Shown in pieces: positions 7,640 to 15,511 of a stretch of DNA of 17,951 bases. This DNA is from JAIPEL01 sp050115795 (GTDB lineage: Bacteria > Desulfobacterota > Desulfobacteria > Desulfobacterales > CAFBRK01): the NCBI GenBank assembly GCA_050115795.1, contig JASFPT010000056.1, positions 1 through 17,951 of the forward strand. The letters run 5' to 3'. Every line of letters starts with the position of its first letter. The stretch's first letter is position 1. The notes under the pieces were generated by a model that did not search any database, was not told the DNA's origin, and worked only from the letters and a program-made list of their open reading frames with translations. A program made the position numbers and the translations under genes.

Positions 7640-9022
7640 ATGAAAAAAGGCCAGGAACTCATCCTGACGGTTACCGATATCGCCATCGGTGGAAGGGGCT
7701 TGGCCAAGCCCGACGGGTTCACTGTTTTCGTGGACGGGGCCATCGCCGGAGACACCGCCCGCGTGCGCATCTACCGGAAGAAAAAAAAATATGCCGAGGC
7801 CAGGACCCTGGAAATCTTGGAGTCGTCGCCCCACCGGGTCGTCGCCCCTTGTCCATACAGCGGCACCTGCGGGGGGTGCAAGTGGCAGTTCGTCGATTAT
7901 CCGACCCAGCTTGAATACAAGCGCCGGCACGTGGCGGAGGCGTTGGCCCATATCGGCCAGATCCGGGAGGTGCCGGTTGCAGAAACTCTCCCGTCCGAGA
8001 AACGGTTCGGTTACCGGAACAAGATGGAGTTCACCTGCTCCGACAGGAGATGGCTGCTGTCCGAGGAGCTCGGAAACGAGGAGATCGACCGGAGCCTTGC
8101 GGTGGGGCTTCACGTGCCGGGTACCTTTGACAAGGTGCTCGACACCCGAACCTGTCTGCTCATGCCCGGGGCGGGCAATGCCTTGCTGGAAACGGTTCGC
8201 TCCTACATCCGGTCCTCCGGGGTGCCGGTCTACGGCCTGCGCTCCCACCAAGGCTATTGGCGCTTTGTCGTGCTTCGACATTCGGTGGCTTTCGACCGGT
8301 GGATGGTCAACCTGGTCACCTCCCAGGACCGGCCCGAGAACCTCGCGAACCTGGCGGCGGCCCTTCGGGCCGATCATCCCGAGGTAACGTCGGTGGTCAA
8401 CAACATCACCGCCCGCAAGGCCGGGATCGCCGTAGGCGAAAGCGAGCGGCTGCTTGCCGGAGACCCGGTCATCGAAGAGCGGATCGGCGATCTGACCTTC
8501 GAAGTGTCGGCCAATTCCTTTTTTCAGACCAACACCCGTGGAGCCGCCGGACTGTACCGGGTCGTGGAGCGATTCTCGCGGCTCTCCGGCAGTGAATCGG
8601 TGGTCGATCTTTACTGCGGAACCGGCACCATCGCCATGTGGCTTTCCAGAGGCGCCGCCCGGGTGACGGGGATCGAACTGGTCGAAAGTGCGGTGGCCGA
8701 TGCAGAGCGCAACTGCCGGAAAAACGGCATCCACAACTGCCGATTCATCCACGGCGACATCCGCGAAACCCTCCCGATGCTGGCCGAAAAACCCGACCTT
8801 CTCGTCATCGATCCGCCGAGGGTCGGGATGCACAAGGACGTGGTTGCTCAGCTCCTTGCCGTGCTGCCCGAGCGGATCGTTTACGTCTCGTGCAATCCGG
8901 CCACCCTGGCCAGGGACCTGGGGCTGCTGGCCGAGGCCTACGAGACCCGGGAGGTGCAACCGGTGGACATGTTTCCGCACACCTTTCACGTGGAGGCGGT
9001 TGCGCGACTGGAGCGGCGATAA
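7640..9022 (+). CDS. rlmD: 23S rRNA (uracil-5-)-methyltransferase, RlmD/RumA type
   Basis: This 460-residue enzyme transfers a methyl group from SAM to C5 of uridine in RNA. An N-terminal TRAM domain (about 1-58) precedes a [4Fe-4S] cysteine set: Cys71, Cys77 and Cys80 in CPYSGTCGGC, and Cys172 in TCLLMPG. The QTN motif is in SFFQTNT. The SAM-binding loop is VDLYCGTGTIAMW, followed by the acidic GIELVE. A DPPRVG motif, nucleophilic Cys418 (VSCNPATL) and general-base Glu452 (HVEAV) complete the active site. The Fe-S cysteines favour RlmD or RlmC over TrmA; the exact target uridine is uncertain. The reading frame stays open 58 codons upstream, but ATG 7640 has AGGAA at 9-base spacing and begins at the TRAM domain, so I chose it. 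The 239-bp divergent gap upstream holds the hydrolase promoter. Confidence 0.9.
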   Translation: MKKGQELILTVTDIAIGGRGLAKPDGFTVFVDGAIAGDTARVRIYRKKKKYAEARTLEILESSPHRVVAPCPYSGTCGGCKWQFVDYPTQLEYKRRHVAEALAHIGQIREVPVAETLPSEKRFGYRNKMEFTCSDRRWLLSEELGNEEIDRSLAVGLHVPGTFDKVLDTRTCLLMPGAGNALLETVRSYIRSSGVPVYGLRSHQGYWRFVVLRHSVAFDRWMVNLVTSQDRPENLANLAAALRADHPEVTSVVNNITARKAGIAVGESERLLAGDPVIEERIGDLTFEVSANSFFQTNTRGAAGLYRVVERFSRLSGSESVVDLYCGTGTIAMWLSRGAARVTGIELVESAVADAERNCRKNGIHNCRFIHGDIRETLPMLAEKPDLLVIDPPRVGMHKDVVAQLLAVLPERIVYVSCNPATLARDLGLLAEAYETREVQPVDMFPHTFHVEAVARLERR

Positions 9023-9036
9023 AAGCCCGTCTATGA
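9023..9036 (+). other. small hairpin after the rlmD stop codon (9024-9041)
   Basis: Right after the rlmD stop, AGCCCGTC and GACGGCT can pair around a TAT loop with one bulged C. No T-run follows, so it is at most a weak or Rho-assisted terminator or a 3'-end stabiliser. It touches the left arm of the inverted-repeat element. Confidence 0.25.
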
Positions 9037-9039
9037 CGG

Positions 9040-9315
9040 CTGAAAGGCCGGGAAGCCGGGATGCCGGGAGGCTTGACCGCAATAGACTCGGATGCAGAAG
9101 GCAGCACAACCCGGTGTGTCGATTCGGGGAGTCGCTTCGGCAGACAGCAGGATTGCGTCACTTTGCCCCATCGGTTTCAAGAGAACAACCCGGATTGCAA
9201 AGGGCAAAAATAGCAGCCGTTTTCATTGGATCGCACAGAGGTCTGCCTTTCCGGTTATGGATAGATGGCGTCTTGCTGGCAAGCGTCCTGGCTTCCCGGC
9301 CTCCCGGCTTTCCAG
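9040..9315. repeat. 276-bp element bounded by 35-bp inverted repeats made of 8-bp units
   Basis: The left arm 9040-9074 and the reverse complement of the right arm 9281-9315 match at 29 of 35 positions. Each arm is itself a short tandem array of 8-base units (AGGCCGGG, AAGCCGGG, ATGCCGGG on the left; TGGCTTCC, CGGCCTCC, CGGCTTTC on the right). About 206 bases lie between, with no convincing gene and a short internal direct repeat (ACAACCCGG near 9106 and 9185). The element fills most of the 351-bp gap between rlmD and the pseudokinase gene. It may be a MITE-like or REP/BIME-like element, or a long-range hairpin acting as an operon boundary. No target-site duplication was identified. Confidence 0.6.
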
Positions 9316-9373
9316 CAGCGGTGCTATGGATTTTTTGAAATTACACGTAATAACGGCGAACTTCAAACGACCG

Positions 9374-10966
9374 ATGTCTCCCGAAATGGAAACCCTGCGC
9401 CGCCTCGAAGCCGATCTCGTCCGAGCCGATCTGGACATTTCCGGGCGACTGGTGGCGATACACGCACTGGCCGGCCAGGCGGCCGATTCGCCCCGGCAGG
9501 TCCCGGAATCTACGGTCGGCGCTTTTTCGTCGCTTCTTCACGACGGGTGCCATCAGAATGAGACCCAGGTCCTTTCCCTGTACCGCGCTGCGGCAGACGC
9601 CCTGGCTGCTGTGCTCGCCGGGCGGCGTGCGCCCCTGAAATGCCGACGGGCCGCTGCAGATGCCCTTCGTTCGGCGATGGACCGGGGCCCGGTTCCGGCC
9701 CGGCGCGCCGCTGCAGAGGCGCTGGGCGGGCTTCCCCTTTCCGTAAGAGGACCCGGTGCCTGCAAAATTTCGGCGGATCGCGTTCCGCGCATCGGCTGGC
9801 GTTCGGTTTTCAAGCTGGCCGGCATTCCGGCCGCTGCACCGGCAGCGGTCCGAGGCAGGAGCCGGATCTTTGCCGCCGGACCGGAACGGCTTTTTGTCGT
9901 CAAGGAGGCGGCGACGGTCGAAGGCGGAAGGCTTCTCGCCGCAGAGGCCGACTGGATGGTTCGCCTGGCCCGTCTCAGGCCCGCATTTCCCGTCCGGTTC
10001 GACATCCCGGAGCCGCTTTCCGTCTCCGGCGGCCATGTGTTTACCCTGGGCCGATCCGGCGCGCCGGTCGACTCCCGGCCAGCAAGGCGCGCCATGGCCT
10101 TTTTCGCCCACCCGGACTACTTCCGTTACCCCAACGAAGCCGGGATCGAAGCCGAAGCCCTGTTGGAAATCCTCGAGCGCTGCAGTTGGCTGCTGGGCCG
10201 GCTTGCCGCCATGGGAATCGTGCACACCGCACCGATTCCGTTGTTTCACAACCGCGCCCAGGCCGGCCGGCGGGCAGACGGCGGTGCATACGAATGGCCC
10301 CGGGGCGGTCGCCTCGACCGGTGGCTGGCCTCCAGCCGTTATCCGAACCTTGCCGCATCCGGTCTGCGGGATTTTGAGCACCTGGAGCCGATCCGAAGGC
10401 CCGGAAAACGCCTGTTTTTCTGCATCGGCAGCCATCTGCTCGGACTGCTGCTGGTGGGTGCCAGCTTTTTCCGATATCGGGATTCGACCCGCATCGGGTT
10501 AGACGCCAGCGGCCGCCCCCACGACGCCAGGGACCTTTTCGACCCGGAACTGCTCGGGCGGCTGATCCGGCGCGTGCTGGCCGGCTACTTTGAAGGGTTT
10601 ACGGGGCGTTCGGTTACAGGGGTGTTCTGCTTCGATCCGGCCCGGCTCGCAGCCCGGATGATCGAGGAAATGGGCGTCGACCGGCATATGGAAGAGATTC
10701 TGCGGGCGGGCGACCAAAAGCGGTTGTCGGCTGCGCAATTTCATAAGGCGCTTGAAGAGGGCGGGCTGCCCCCGGAGCGGATTGCCCATGCGGTGCCGGG
10801 CCGATGCGACATCCCCCTGGCCACGGGACCCCATCTGGGCGGCTTCAACGACCGGATCTCGCTGCCGGAGATCATCGAATTCGTTCAACGGGGGGCGGCC
10901 CACTGCGTCTGCGAGCGGTTTTGGATCGAAAGGGAGGCTGCATGCTCTGGCCCTGGCTTGCACTGA
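9374..10966 (+). CDS. kinase-fold (SidJ-related pseudokinase-like) protein with N-terminal HEAT-like helices
   Basis: This 530-residue protein appears bipartite. Residues about 5-120 are Ala/Arg-rich helices with a HEAT-like repeat feel (RRAAADALRSAM, RRAAAEALGGLP). From about 135 a kinase-like fold can be read: beta3 lysine in LFVVKEA (Lys177), an alpha-C glutamate in LAAEADW (Glu191), a catalytic-loop-like GIVHTAPIPLFHNR (His284, Asn293) lacking the HRD aspartate, and DFEH (332-336 region) in place of DFG. The loss of the catalytic Asp suggests a pseudokinase. The pattern recalls proteins named SidJ-related pseudokinase, and Legionella SidJ uses such a fold for glutamylation. That assignment is from memory and tentative. 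The frame is open back to 9092, but that part overlaps the inverted-repeat element. ATG 9374 is preferred; ATG 9326 (546 residues) is the alternative. Neither has a strong ribosome site. The stop overlaps the transporter start by 25 bp. Confidence 0.7.
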   Translation: MSPEMETLRRLEADLVRADLDISGRLVAIHALAGQAADSPRQVPESTVGAFSSLLHDGCHQNETQVLSLYRAAADALAAVLAGRRAPLKCRRAAADALRSAMDRGPVPARRAAAEALGGLPLSVRGPGACKISADRVPRIGWRSVFKLAGIPAAAPAAVRGRSRIFAAGPERLFVVKEAATVEGGRLLAAEADWMVRLARLRPAFPVRFDIPEPLSVSGGHVFTLGRSGAPVDSRPARRAMAFFAHPDYFRYPNEAGIEAEALLEILERCSWLLGRLAAMGIVHTAPIPLFHNRAQAGRRADGGAYEWPRGGRLDRWLASSRYPNLAASGLRDFEHLEPIRRPGKRLFFCIGSHLLGLLLVGASFFRYRDSTRIGLDASGRPHDARDLFDPELLGRLIRRVLAGYFEGFTGRSVTGVFCFDPARLAARMIEEMGVDRHMEEILRAGDQKRLSAAQFHKALEEGGLPPERIAHAVPGRCDIPLATGPHLGGFNDRISLPEIIEFVQRGAAHCVCERFWIEREAACSGPGLH

Positions 10967-11811
10967 TGACGGCCTTTGCCGCCGCCTCACAGGACGCCTG
11001 GATCAAGCGGCATTTTTCCCACATGGGGCTGCGGGCCATGGCGGCCTATCCAATGGCCTACGGATTTCCCTTTTACGCCCTGGCCCTGGTTTTCATCCCG
11101 GTCCCTGCGCTCGACCGGGTTTTTTTATCGTGCTACCTGGTTTCCCTGCCGTTGAACATGATCGCGTTTTTGATCTACCTGAACGCCATCCGCACCTCCG
11201 CCCTTTCTCTGACCGTGCCGTATCTTGCTTTCACCCCCGCCTTCATGATTGCAACCGGCAAAATTTTTCTCGGTGAGCTGCCCAACATCTGGGGGGCCGT
11301 CGGGATCGGAATCACCTGCATCGGCGGGTACGTGCTGAACATCGACCCCAAGGACCGGCGCCTGCTCACTCCGCTGCGGGCGTTTGCAGCCGAGCCGGGA
11401 GCCCGGCAGATGCTCTTTGTCGCGTTTTTGTTCAGCTTTGCAGCCGTCATCGGGAAAAAGGGAATTCTTCACTCTTCGCCGCTGTTTTTCACCCTGTCGT
11501 TTTTCTCCGGCTTCAGCCTCCTTCTCGCCGTCGGGCTTTGCTGGGCGGGCCGGGTGCCCCTCCGCCGCCTGGCAGAACATCCGGTCAACGGCGCGGTGGC
11601 CGGACTGCTGTTTTTCGCCCACGGCGTGCTTCACGCCTATGCGATCGCCATGGCCAAGGCGGCCTATATGATCGCCATCAAACGGCTCAGCGTTTTGTTC
11701 GGGGTGCTCTTCGGCGGCATTTGGTTCGGCGAGGCGCGCATCGGCATCCGCCTGGCCGGTGCAGCACTGATGGTCTCCGGGGCCGTGGTCATTCTTCTGT
11801 TTGGAAGTTAG
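10942..11811 (+). CDS. EamA/DMT-type multi-spanning transporter
   Basis: This 289-residue protein is very hydrophobic, with about ten predicted membrane helices arranged as two similar halves, as in drug/metabolite transporters of the EamA type. Typical features are the first-half ending LGELPNIWGAVGIGITCIGGYVL and the second-half ending FGEARIGIRLAGAALMVSGAVV, each a glutamate-containing helix start followed by a Gly/Ala-rich helix. It sits in the inner membrane; the substrate is unknown. The frame is open 46 codons upstream, but ATG 10942 has AGGGAGG 4 bases before it and starts at the first helix. It overlaps the end of the pseudokinase gene by 25 bp, which suggests translational coupling and a shared function. 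Confidence 0.85.
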   Translation: MLWPWLALMTAFAAASQDAWIKRHFSHMGLRAMAAYPMAYGFPFYALALVFIPVPALDRVFLSCYLVSLPLNMIAFLIYLNAIRTSALSLTVPYLAFTPAFMIATGKIFLGELPNIWGAVGIGITCIGGYVLNIDPKDRRLLTPLRAFAAEPGARQMLFVAFLFSFAAVIGKKGILHSSPLFFTLSFFSGFSLLLAVGLCWAGRVPLRRLAEHPVNGAVAGLLFFAHGVLHAYAIAMAKAAYMIAIKRLSVLFGVLFGGIWFGEARIGIRLAGAALMVSGAVVILLFGS

Positions 11812-11877
11812 GGGCGTCGGATCTTTACCAACAGGGAAGGTGAAGCGAAGATATGCGGTTGAAGGTCGAAAAAGCAC

Positions 11878-11903
11878 GAAATCCGAATTTCGGATTTCTT
11901 TCT
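11878..11903 (+). terminator. hairpin terminator after the EamA gene
   Basis: GAAATCCGA (11878-11886) and TCGGATTTC (11890-11898) form a perfect 9-bp stem with a 3-base loop, followed by TTTCT. It lies in the convergent gap 11812-11968 and could serve both strands, since the minus-strand side is followed by a T-rich run at 11869-11873. The rest of the gap holds nothing I recognise. Confidence 0.6.
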
Positions 11904-11968
11904 CACAGGCGCCCATGCCGATCGCCATCTGAACAGATGATGAATCAACCCAGGAGCGAATTCACGAC

Positions 11969-12265
11969 TTAGCGGGGCCATCGGCCCCGAACCAGGTTGA
12001 TGATCCGGCCCAAAAAGGCGGTGAGGATCACAAAAATGGCCAGAAGTCCCAGGGGAACGACCATCAGGGCACTGAGCTTGAAGACGATGATCAAAACCGG
12101 CACCAGCACCAGGCCGATCACGGCGACGGCCGCCAGCGCCAGACACCCGGTGAGAAAGTCTCGGGCAAAACCTGGTGCGTCGAACCGGGATGTCTTTTGG
12201 GCGGCGGCGGGCGCCGGCTCCTTCTGAAATGTTGCGTCCTGCCGGTAGTGGTCTGGGTCGGTCAC
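11969..12265 (-). CDS. small two-TM membrane protein, hypothetical
   Basis: This 98-residue protein is encoded from a GTG at 12265 with AAGGAGG at 5-base spacing (12277-12271), a near-perfect ribosome site. That decides the start although the frame is open further upstream. The first 36 residues are polar (MTDPDHYRQD...). Two long hydrophobic helices follow (about 37-61 and 66-92), and the protein ends with a basic tail (VRGRWPR). I do not recognise the family. It is the last gene of the minus-strand membrane/glycan cluster, 89 bp after the TMTC-like gene, and may be an accessory subunit. Hairpins sharing the core TCCGA flank it on both sides. Confidence 0.75.
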   Translation of the reverse strand: MTDPDHYRQDATFQKEPAPAAAQKTSRFDAPGFARDFLTGCLALAAVAVIGLVLVPVLIIVFKLSALMVVPLGLLAIFVILTAFLGRIINLVRGRWPR

Positions 12266-12318
12266 GGATGCCTCCTTCACCGATTGCCGCCGGCTGCGGT
12301 TTCGCAGCCCGCGGATCT

Positions 12319-12353
12319 GTTGCCTTCTATCGGAAAATCCGATTTGCGGCAAC
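12319..12353 (-). other. nested hairpin between the TMTC-like and small TM genes
   Basis: Inner ATCGGA-AAA-TCCGAT (12329-12343) and outer GTTGCC/GGCAAC (12319-12324, 12348-12353) form an interrupted stem starting 1 base beyond the TMTC-like TAG stop. No T-run follows on the minus strand, so it is more likely an mRNA-processing or attenuating structure than a full terminator. Confidence 0.4.
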
Positions 12354-12354
12354 C

Positions 12355-14307
12355 CTATGGCCCCTTTTGGAAAAGCGACCGCTGCAGCTGCACCAGGTCG
12401 GGTTGATTCGGGTCGGCCTCGAGGGCCGCTTCCAGAAGCTTTCGGGCATCGTCGGTCCTGCCCTGGGCGGCGAGGGACCGGCATAGGTGGATGACGGCGC
12501 GGCGCACCTCCGGCACCGGCGTTTTTCCGCCGGATAGGCTTTCCGAGATGGCTTGCGCCAGCAGTGCGCCGCCCTCATCGGTCTTTCCCCGGGCCATCAG
12601 CAGTTCGCCTGCGGCGATCTGGATTCCGGCATCGTTCGGCGAAGCGGCAAGGGCTCGTCGAATATAGGATTCGGCGGCCGCCATCCCTCCCCGGCGGCCG
12701 GACAGAACCGAAAGGAGCCGAAGGGCGTCGACGTGGTACGGGTCGAGGTCGACGGCCTGGCGAAGGAAGAATTCGGCCCGATCGTCCTGGCCCAGGTCCA
12801 CGAGAAGCCGGGCCAGGTTATAGAGCGTCGGCACGTTGCGGGGGTCGGCGGCGAGCACCTTCCGGAAGTTTTCCAGCGCCGCTTCGGGTTTGCCGGTGCG
12901 GGCCTGGATCGTGGCCAGGTTCATCCGGGCCAGGAGGTATCCGGGTTGGATCTGCAGGGCACGCTCAAAGTGGCGTTGGGCTTCCTCGATCCGGCCTTGG
13001 GTCAAAAGGGCGCGTCCCAGGTTGTTGTGGGCCTGGAAGTTGTTTTCGGTCACTCTCAGGGCGTTTTCGAACAGGGTCAGACTGTCTCGCCAGTGCCGGA
13101 CCTGAAGATAGGCGGTTACCGAAAGTGCCAGGAGCACGGTCAGGGCGGCCCCCCGAAGTACGGTTTTTGTCCGCCCCCGGTCCGATACAAGGTCCGCCAA
13201 CCCCCAGGCGACGATGATGAAGATGCCCGTCAGGGAAACGTAGCTGTAGCGGTCGGCAACCGCGTACTGACCGATCACGACCCATCCGATCACCGGGACC
13301 AGGGTACCCAGGTACCAGAACCAGCCTACCGGCAGATAGCGCAACCGTCGCCCGGCTGCAACTGCGGCAATCGACGCCGCCAGCAAAAGGATCCCGCACA
13401 GAGCCGCCGGCGCCGTGGACGGCGTTGCGGGATACGGATAGACCACAGCAAGCCCGGTCGGCCACAGAGCCTTGTAGAGGTACCAGCAATAGGCGATCAG
13501 AACGTTGGCCGCCCGCACCTCCAGCGGATAGAGGGTCGTCGGTTTTACGGCCCCGCCGGCTTGCTGGGCGGTGAAAGCAACGACGCTGACAACGGTGATC
13601 ATCAGGAAAAAAGGGATTTTTTCCGCCACCAGCCGCAGCAGCGTTTTTCCGTCGGAAAGCCGCTGCAGGCGGTGAAGGGGCCACCAATCGAGCAGCAGCA
13701 GGGCAAAGGGAAGGGTGACCAGCATCGGTTTGGCCATCAGGCCCAGCAGCAAAGACGCGGCCACTGCAAGATAGCGAAAAAGTCCGGGGCGTTTTGCATA
13801 CGCCCCGTAGGCCGCCATGGTCAAAAACCAGAAAAAGGTGCTGAGCACATCCTTTCGCTCGGTCACCCAGGCCACCGATTCCACGTGAAGCGGGTGGACG
13901 CAGAAAAGGGCCGCCACAAAGGCGCTTTTCCACAGGGTGCCGGTCATCGCCTGGAGAAGGCGAAACAACAGCAGGGTGTTTGCGATGTGAAACAGGAGGT
14001 TGGTCAGGTGGTAGCCCCCTGCATGGGTGCCGTAAATCTCAAAGTCGATCAGAAAGGAAATCCAGGTCAGCGGTGCCCAGTAGTTGGTCACGGATGTGGC
14101 GCCGGTAAAGGCCCATTTCAGGGTATGCAGCGATAGTCCGGACTGGACCTGTCGATTTGCCGTCACGTAAAGGGGATCGTCGAAGTTGACGAAATCAAAA
14201 TGCCACACCCCGAAATAGATCCCGGCTGCGGCGATGGACAGCGCCGCTGCCACCAGCCAGGGCCCCGGAGTAAATGGCCGGCTATTTGTCGACGCTTCGG
14301 CGCTCAT
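12355..14307 (-). CDS. TMTC-like GT-C membrane protein with C-terminal TPR repeats
   Basis: This 650-residue protein starts with a membrane helix (about 17-35) and the GT-C-type first-loop acidic motif NFDDP (41-45), where glycosyltransferases of this fold bind the polyprenyl-phosphate sugar. HPLHVESVAWVTERKD (about 138-153) and the MAKPMLVTLPF segment are characteristic of bacterial relatives of eukaryotic TMTC O-mannosyltransferases. Around ten membrane helices occupy residues 15-405. From about 410 to 645 there are roughly six TPR units (for example AHNNLGRALLTQGRIEEA), expected to bind protein acceptors or partners. The likely role is protein or glycan glycosylation at the inner membrane; donor and acceptor are unknown. 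The ribosome site before the ATG at 14307 is weak. The gene follows the SGNH hydrolase after 133 bp of GC-rich spacer with no clear signal. Confidence 0.85.
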   Translation of the reverse strand: MSAEASTNSRPFTPGPWLVAAALSIAAAGIYFGVWHFDFVNFDDPLYVTANRQVQSGLSLHTLKWAFTGATSVTNYWAPLTWISFLIDFEIYGTHAGGYHLTNLLFHIANTLLLFRLLQAMTGTLWKSAFVAALFCVHPLHVESVAWVTERKDVLSTFFWFLTMAAYGAYAKRPGLFRYLAVAASLLLGLMAKPMLVTLPFALLLLDWWPLHRLQRLSDGKTLLRLVAEKIPFFLMITVVSVVAFTAQQAGGAVKPTTLYPLEVRAANVLIAYCWYLYKALWPTGLAVVYPYPATPSTAPAALCGILLLAASIAAVAAGRRLRYLPVGWFWYLGTLVPVIGWVVIGQYAVADRYSYVSLTGIFIIVAWGLADLVSDRGRTKTVLRGAALTVLLALSVTAYLQVRHWRDSLTLFENALRVTENNFQAHNNLGRALLTQGRIEEAQRHFERALQIQPGYLLARMNLATIQARTGKPEAALENFRKVLAADPRNVPTLYNLARLLVDLGQDDRAEFFLRQAVDLDPYHVDALRLLSVLSGRRGGMAAAESYIRRALAASPNDAGIQIAAGELLMARGKTDEGGALLAQAISESLSGGKTPVPEVRRAVIHLCRSLAAQGRTDDARKLLEAALEADPNQPDLVQLQRSLFQKGP

Positions 14308-14440
14308 CTCAGGCAGTCTTCCGACAGTTGCTTTTCATATGGCTGGAGCCGGATTCGTCCGATGACGGTGCGGGCCCGGCTGGCGGTCGCCTGCTGCCTG
14401 CTGCTGCCCGTCGCGGGTCCGGTTCCGGGGTCGGCTCTTC

Positions 14441-15511
14441 TCACGGTTTCTCCCAAGGCTCCTGCAGCGCTTCTGCGATGCGGGCCGCCACGAAGGCGTT
14501 TCCCTCTGCAGTCATGTGGCGGTCGAAAAACCGGGCATATCGGTCCGGGTCGTTTTGCCGCACTTCGTCCAGCGGCCCTTTCAGGTCGAGCACTCGGACC
14601 CGGCGGCCTTTCACGCAGCCGTCTTTGAGCTTTTCGATTCGATCCAGGTTTTCCGGAGAAGGGTTTCGGGTGTACTGGACGAGGACCAGAATCCGTTTGA
14701 TGCCCGCCCTTTTCGAGAATGCATCGAGCTCGGCCAGGATCCGGCAGGCGACCGCATCGCCCTGGTCGTGGATGCGGTGGGCCGAGTAGAAGGTGGCCCA
14801 TGTGACCCCCATCAGCCACCAGTGCGGGCAGCAGCGCATCATCAGCCGATGGATCAGATAGCTTCTCGACAAAGGCTCCCGGAACGAGGCCCGAAGCTCT
14901 TCGTGCGTCGGCTTGGGAACCGGCAGGTTTCGAAGCCGGAGACGATCCCCGGCAACAACGAAATAGGGCTTGGATGCGCCCTGTCGTGCGGACAGCTCGC
15001 AGCGCTCGATGTCGTCGGGGATCAATCCGAGGATCAGGGTCTCGGGCCGATAGATTTCGGCCAGGAGCGTCGCCCGCAGAAAGGATTGATCCAGACCGTA
15101 GCCGAACACCCCGCCGTTGACGACCGGTCTTCCGAGGCGTTGTTCGAGCTGGGCGGGCCATGTTTCGCTGTCCGATACCTGGTCGCCGAAGGTGAAAGAG
15201 TCCCCTACGGCCAGAATCGGATGGTCCGGTGTCGCGTCGACGGGTGTCCCGTTGGATCGGACCGAGTGGGATAAAATCGTAACCGTTTTTCCCCAAACGT
15301 TTTCGCCCTTGGTCCGACCCTCCCGGGGCACCCAGCCCAAAAGCGGGTCATACTGGGAAGGATAGGCCGACTTGAACAGGGTCCGCTCCTCTCCGAGAAA
15401 GCGGATGAAACGGTATTCTCCATCTGCGATGCGCAGCCCCAGTTCCAGGGCGATGAACGCGAACAGAAGGCTCCCGACGATCAGCAAAATGTTCTGTGCC
15501 ACTTTTTTCAA
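14441..15511 (-). CDS. SGNH/GDSL hydrolase-like membrane-anchored protein
   Basis: This 356-residue protein has an N-terminal signal anchor (about 6-26). Its SGNH block I is GDSFTFGDQ, with nucleophile Ser105. Block-like residues GVFGYGLDQ and a C-terminal DRHMTAEGN (Asp330, His332) complete the expected catalytic set. Related proteins in envelope polysaccharide loci act as O-acetyl esterases or acetyltransferase partners (AlgX-like); the substrate here is unknown. The start is TTG at 15511, supported by GGAGG (15523-15519) at 7-base spacing. It overlaps the upstream GT-C stop in TTGA, so translation is probably coupled. No in-frame ATG lies nearby. Confidence 0.85.
   Translation of the reverse strand: MKKVAQNILLIVGSLLFAFIALELGLRIADGEYRFIRFLGEERTLFKSAYPSQYDPLLGWVPREGRTKGENVWGKTVTILSHSVRSNGTPVDATPDHPILAVGDSFTFGDQVSDSETWPAQLEQRLGRPVVNGGVFGYGLDQSFLRATLLAEIYRPETLILGLIPDDIERCELSARQGASKPYFVVAGDRLRLRNLPVPKPTHEELRASFREPLSRSYLIHRLMMRCCPHWWLMGVTWATFYSAHRIHDQGDAVACRILAELDAFSKRAGIKRILVLVQYTRNPSPENLDRIEKLKDGCVKGRRVRVLDLKGPLDEVRQNDPDRYARFFDRHMTAEGNAFVAARIAEALQEPWEKP

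Noticed and set aside
7589..9109. 506-codon minus-strand open frame opposite rlmD
   Set aside because: The plus strand has every catalytic and Fe-S motif of RlmD. The antisense product is rich in Gly, His and Arg without recognisable motifs.
12553..14136. 527-codon plus-strand frame opposite the TMTC-like gene
   Set aside because: It is antisense to clear TPR and GT-C sequence; its product is low-complexity Gln/Gly/Arg-rich.
14304..15296. 330-codon minus-strand frame whose stop overlaps the TMTC-like ATG
   Set aside because: It is out of frame with the SGNH gene, is extremely Arg/Pro/Gly-rich, and has no domain. The ATGA-style contact with the next gene is probably chance.
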